From: an uncultured Lachnospiraceae bacterium
GTDB lineage: Bacteria > Bacillota > Clostridia > Lachnospirales > Lachnospiraceae
NCBI GenBank assembly: GCA_946617225.1
Contig: CAMOJW010000003.1
Span: 1 to 38,733 of the forward strand
DNA: 38,733 nt
Direction: 5' to 3'
Each line of letters starts with the position of its first letter. The stretch's first letter is position 1. Below are positions 37,099 through 38,733 of the stretch, one piece after another. The notes under the pieces were generated by a model. It searched no databases, had not been told where the DNA came from, and saw nothing but the letters and a program-made list of their open reading frames with translations. The position numbers and the translations under genes were made by a program.

Positions 37099-37167
37099 GA
37101 TAATGGTCAAAAATCTTTGGTTTATGCCGAAATGATCCGGGTCCTCTGCCGGGAGACCTGTGATCTC

Positions 37168-37205
37168 CTTGTGCCACTTGTGCCATGTGCCACTTTTGGC
37201 ACAAG
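37168..37205. promoter_or_regulatory. candidate UAS for P9
   Basis: CTTGTGCCACTTGTGCCATGTGCCACTTTTGGCACAAG; shares a 15-mer with the P8 UAS. Confidence 0.65.
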
Positions 37206-37232
37206 TCCGGGCTGAAAGATCTTACGGACGCC

Positions 37233-38733
37233 CTAGATGATCCCAAATTCTTTAAGCCGCCTGTAGAAAGTCCTGCGCGGTATGCCCAGCTGCTCCGCAG
37301 CTTTGGACCGGTTGTTGCCGCATTCTGCAAGAGCTGCCAGGATCTCCTCTCTGGACACTGTTCCGAAATTGGCCGCTGAACCTGTGTCCGCAGGTGTCCG
37401 GTCCCCGACGCCGGCCACAGGCCCCTCGTCTCCGAGTGTCCCGCCGTCTGATGTCACAATGGACGGAGAGGACAGGACGATATTGTCGCGGATATGTCTG
37501 GCGGTGAGCCTGTCGTCCGGATACAGCTGCACGATACACTCGATCAGGTTCTGAAGTTCCCGCACGTTCCCCCGCCACTCCATCTGCTGCATCAGTTCGC
37601 GGGCATCCGGTGCGATCTGCATGATCTCTTCCCGCCCGATCCGTTCAGAAACTTTTCTGATAAAGTAGTTCGCCAGGAGAAGGATATCGCCCTTGCGTTC
37701 CCGGAGCGGCATCAGGTGCAGCCGCATCGTGCTGAGGCGGTAGAACAGGTCTTCCCTGAACCGCCTCTGGTAGATCATTGTCCAGATGTCGATATTTGTA
37801 GCTGCGATGATCTTCACGTCGACATTGATCTGGCGCAGCCCTCCCAGGCGCATCACCTGTTTCTGCTCCACGACACGAAGCAGTTTGGCCTGCAGGTCCA
37901 GCGGCATCTCTCCGATCTCATCCAGAAAGATCGTGCCCCCCGACGCCAGCTCAAACTTGCCCATGTTGCCGTTCTTGCGGCCGCCCGTAAAGGTGCCGGC
38001 CTCATATCCGAACAGCTCGCTCTCCATCAGGTCCCGCGGGATCGCGCCGCAGTTGATCGCAACGAACGGCTTGTTCCTTCTGGCGCTTGCGTTGTGGATC
38101 GCCTGCGCGAACACGTCCTTGCCGGTCCCGCTCTCCCCGAGGATCAGGATATTGCTGTCGGTCTCCGCCATTCGCTTGGCCCTGCGGATGACATCCTTCA
38201 GCGCGGGATCCTCACCGATCACATCCGAGAATGTCTTGACCGCTCCGTTCGCGATCCTTACGGATACTTCCTCGCTTCGCTTTCTGTCATTGGTGAAGTA
38301 AAACACAGCCCCCGCCGTTTTGATGGAAGGCTGCCTGAAGGCGTCCGTCGACACCAGACAGTCCACCGTCCGGTCCTTCAGTTTCAGGGGCATGTACTCC
38401 TCCCGGACTTTCTTATTGTTGGCGATCAGATCCCAGAAGCGGGCATTATCCGGCAGAGGACATACAAGCTCGCTGACAGGACGCCCCATATACCCCTGGT
38501 CACGTACACCCAGGACCCGAAACAGCTCGTCATTACAATAGGTAAGGATGGTCTCCCCCTCCACGAGCATAGTGTCGGCAACCAGAAGCCCCTTACCGCT
38601 CCGCTCGTAGTACATGGTGGTGATATTTTTGTGCTGCACATTCAGCATGATGTCATGGGAGATCCCCATGACCATCGCAAAATAGTCATCCCAGGCGTAC
38701 TCCATGGGTGCGATGATCGCGATCCCACAGGGC
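37233..38733 (-). CDS. sigma-54-dependent enhancer-binding protein EBP3, N-terminus truncated by the window end
   Basis: GESGTGKDVFAQAIHNAS, ELFGYEAGTFTGGRKNG, NNRSKAAEQLGIPRRTFYRRL. The frame stays open past the ORF-track Met (PCGIAIIAPMEYAWDDY aligns with EBP1 CGGIAVIVPQEEASPNY). Confidence 0.95.
   Translation of the reverse strand, partial: PCGIAIIAPMEYAWDDYFAMVMGISHDIMLNVQHKNITTMYYERSGKGLLVADTMLVEGETILTYCNDELFRVLGVRDQGYMGRPVSELVCPLPDNARFWDLIANNKKVREEYMPLKLKDRTVDCLVSTDAFRQPSIKTAGAVFYFTNDRKRSEEVSVRIANGAVKTFSDVIGEDPALKDVIRRAKRMAETDSNILILGESGTGKDVFAQAIHNASARRNKPFVAINCGAIPRDLMESELFGYEAGTFTGGRKNGNMGKFELASGGTIFLDEIGEMPLDLQAKLLRVVEQKQVMRLGGLRQINVDVKIIAATNIDIWTMIYQRRFREDLFYRLSTMRLHLMPLRERKGDILLLANYFIRKVSERIGREEIMQIAPDARELMQQMEWRGNVRELQNLIECIVQLYPDDRLTARHIRDNIVLSSPSIVTSDGGTLGDEGPVAGVGDRTPADTGSAANFGTVSREEILAALAECGNNRSKAAEQLGIPRRTFYRRLKEFGII

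Noticed and set aside
37233-38705. EBP3 as a complete 490-aa protein starting at 38705
   Set aside because: The frame is open through the window end and upstream residues align with EBP1 and EBP2, so the Met is internal.
1-38733. tRNA, rRNA, prophage and transposon genes
   Set aside because: None recognised on either strand by reading. This does not replace a tRNAscan or Infernal run.

Overview
High-GC Firmicutes-type (Clostridia-like) segment. Almost all of it is an accessory catabolic island for organic or hydroxy acids and acyl-CoA compounds. Contents: three HIBADH/GarR/Hgd-family reductases, three SDRs, two MmgE/PrpD proteins, two class III CoA-transferases, an acyl-CoA dehydrogenase homologue, an HSL-type hydrolase, a DUF6282-like amidohydrolase, a six-gene ADH / CMD / PPC / HpcH / OYE-FeS / GntP operon, three different permeases, two LysR regulators and three sigma-54 enhancer-binding proteins (EBP1-3; EBP3 is cut by the window edge). 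A short block on the + strand holds a PD-(D/E)xK-like/SF1 ATPase, a TSCPD protein and murG. The main result of the hunt is regulatory. By eye I find nine sequences with -24/-12 (sigma-54) architecture, GG and GC dinucleotides at the correct 10-nt separation, each just upstream of a transcription unit. Upstream of several of them are shared dyad words that look like EBP binding sites: TGCACAAADTGGCACA, TTGTGCCATGTGCCA, ATGTGTCG+AGTGTGCCT and TCTGACATGCCA. The window therefore looks like a compact, self-contained multi-EBP sigma-54 regulon. Other points of interest: one promoter sits inside an intrinsic terminator hairpin; EBP2's predicted leader contains a 30-bp perfect palindrome; EBP3 has GTFTGG in place of GAFTGA; the acyl-CoA dehydrogenase lacks Glu at both known catalytic-base positions; and there is a putative nuclease-helicase fusion. 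No tRNA, rRNA, CRISPR array or transposase was recognised. All family calls come from reading motifs, not from searches.
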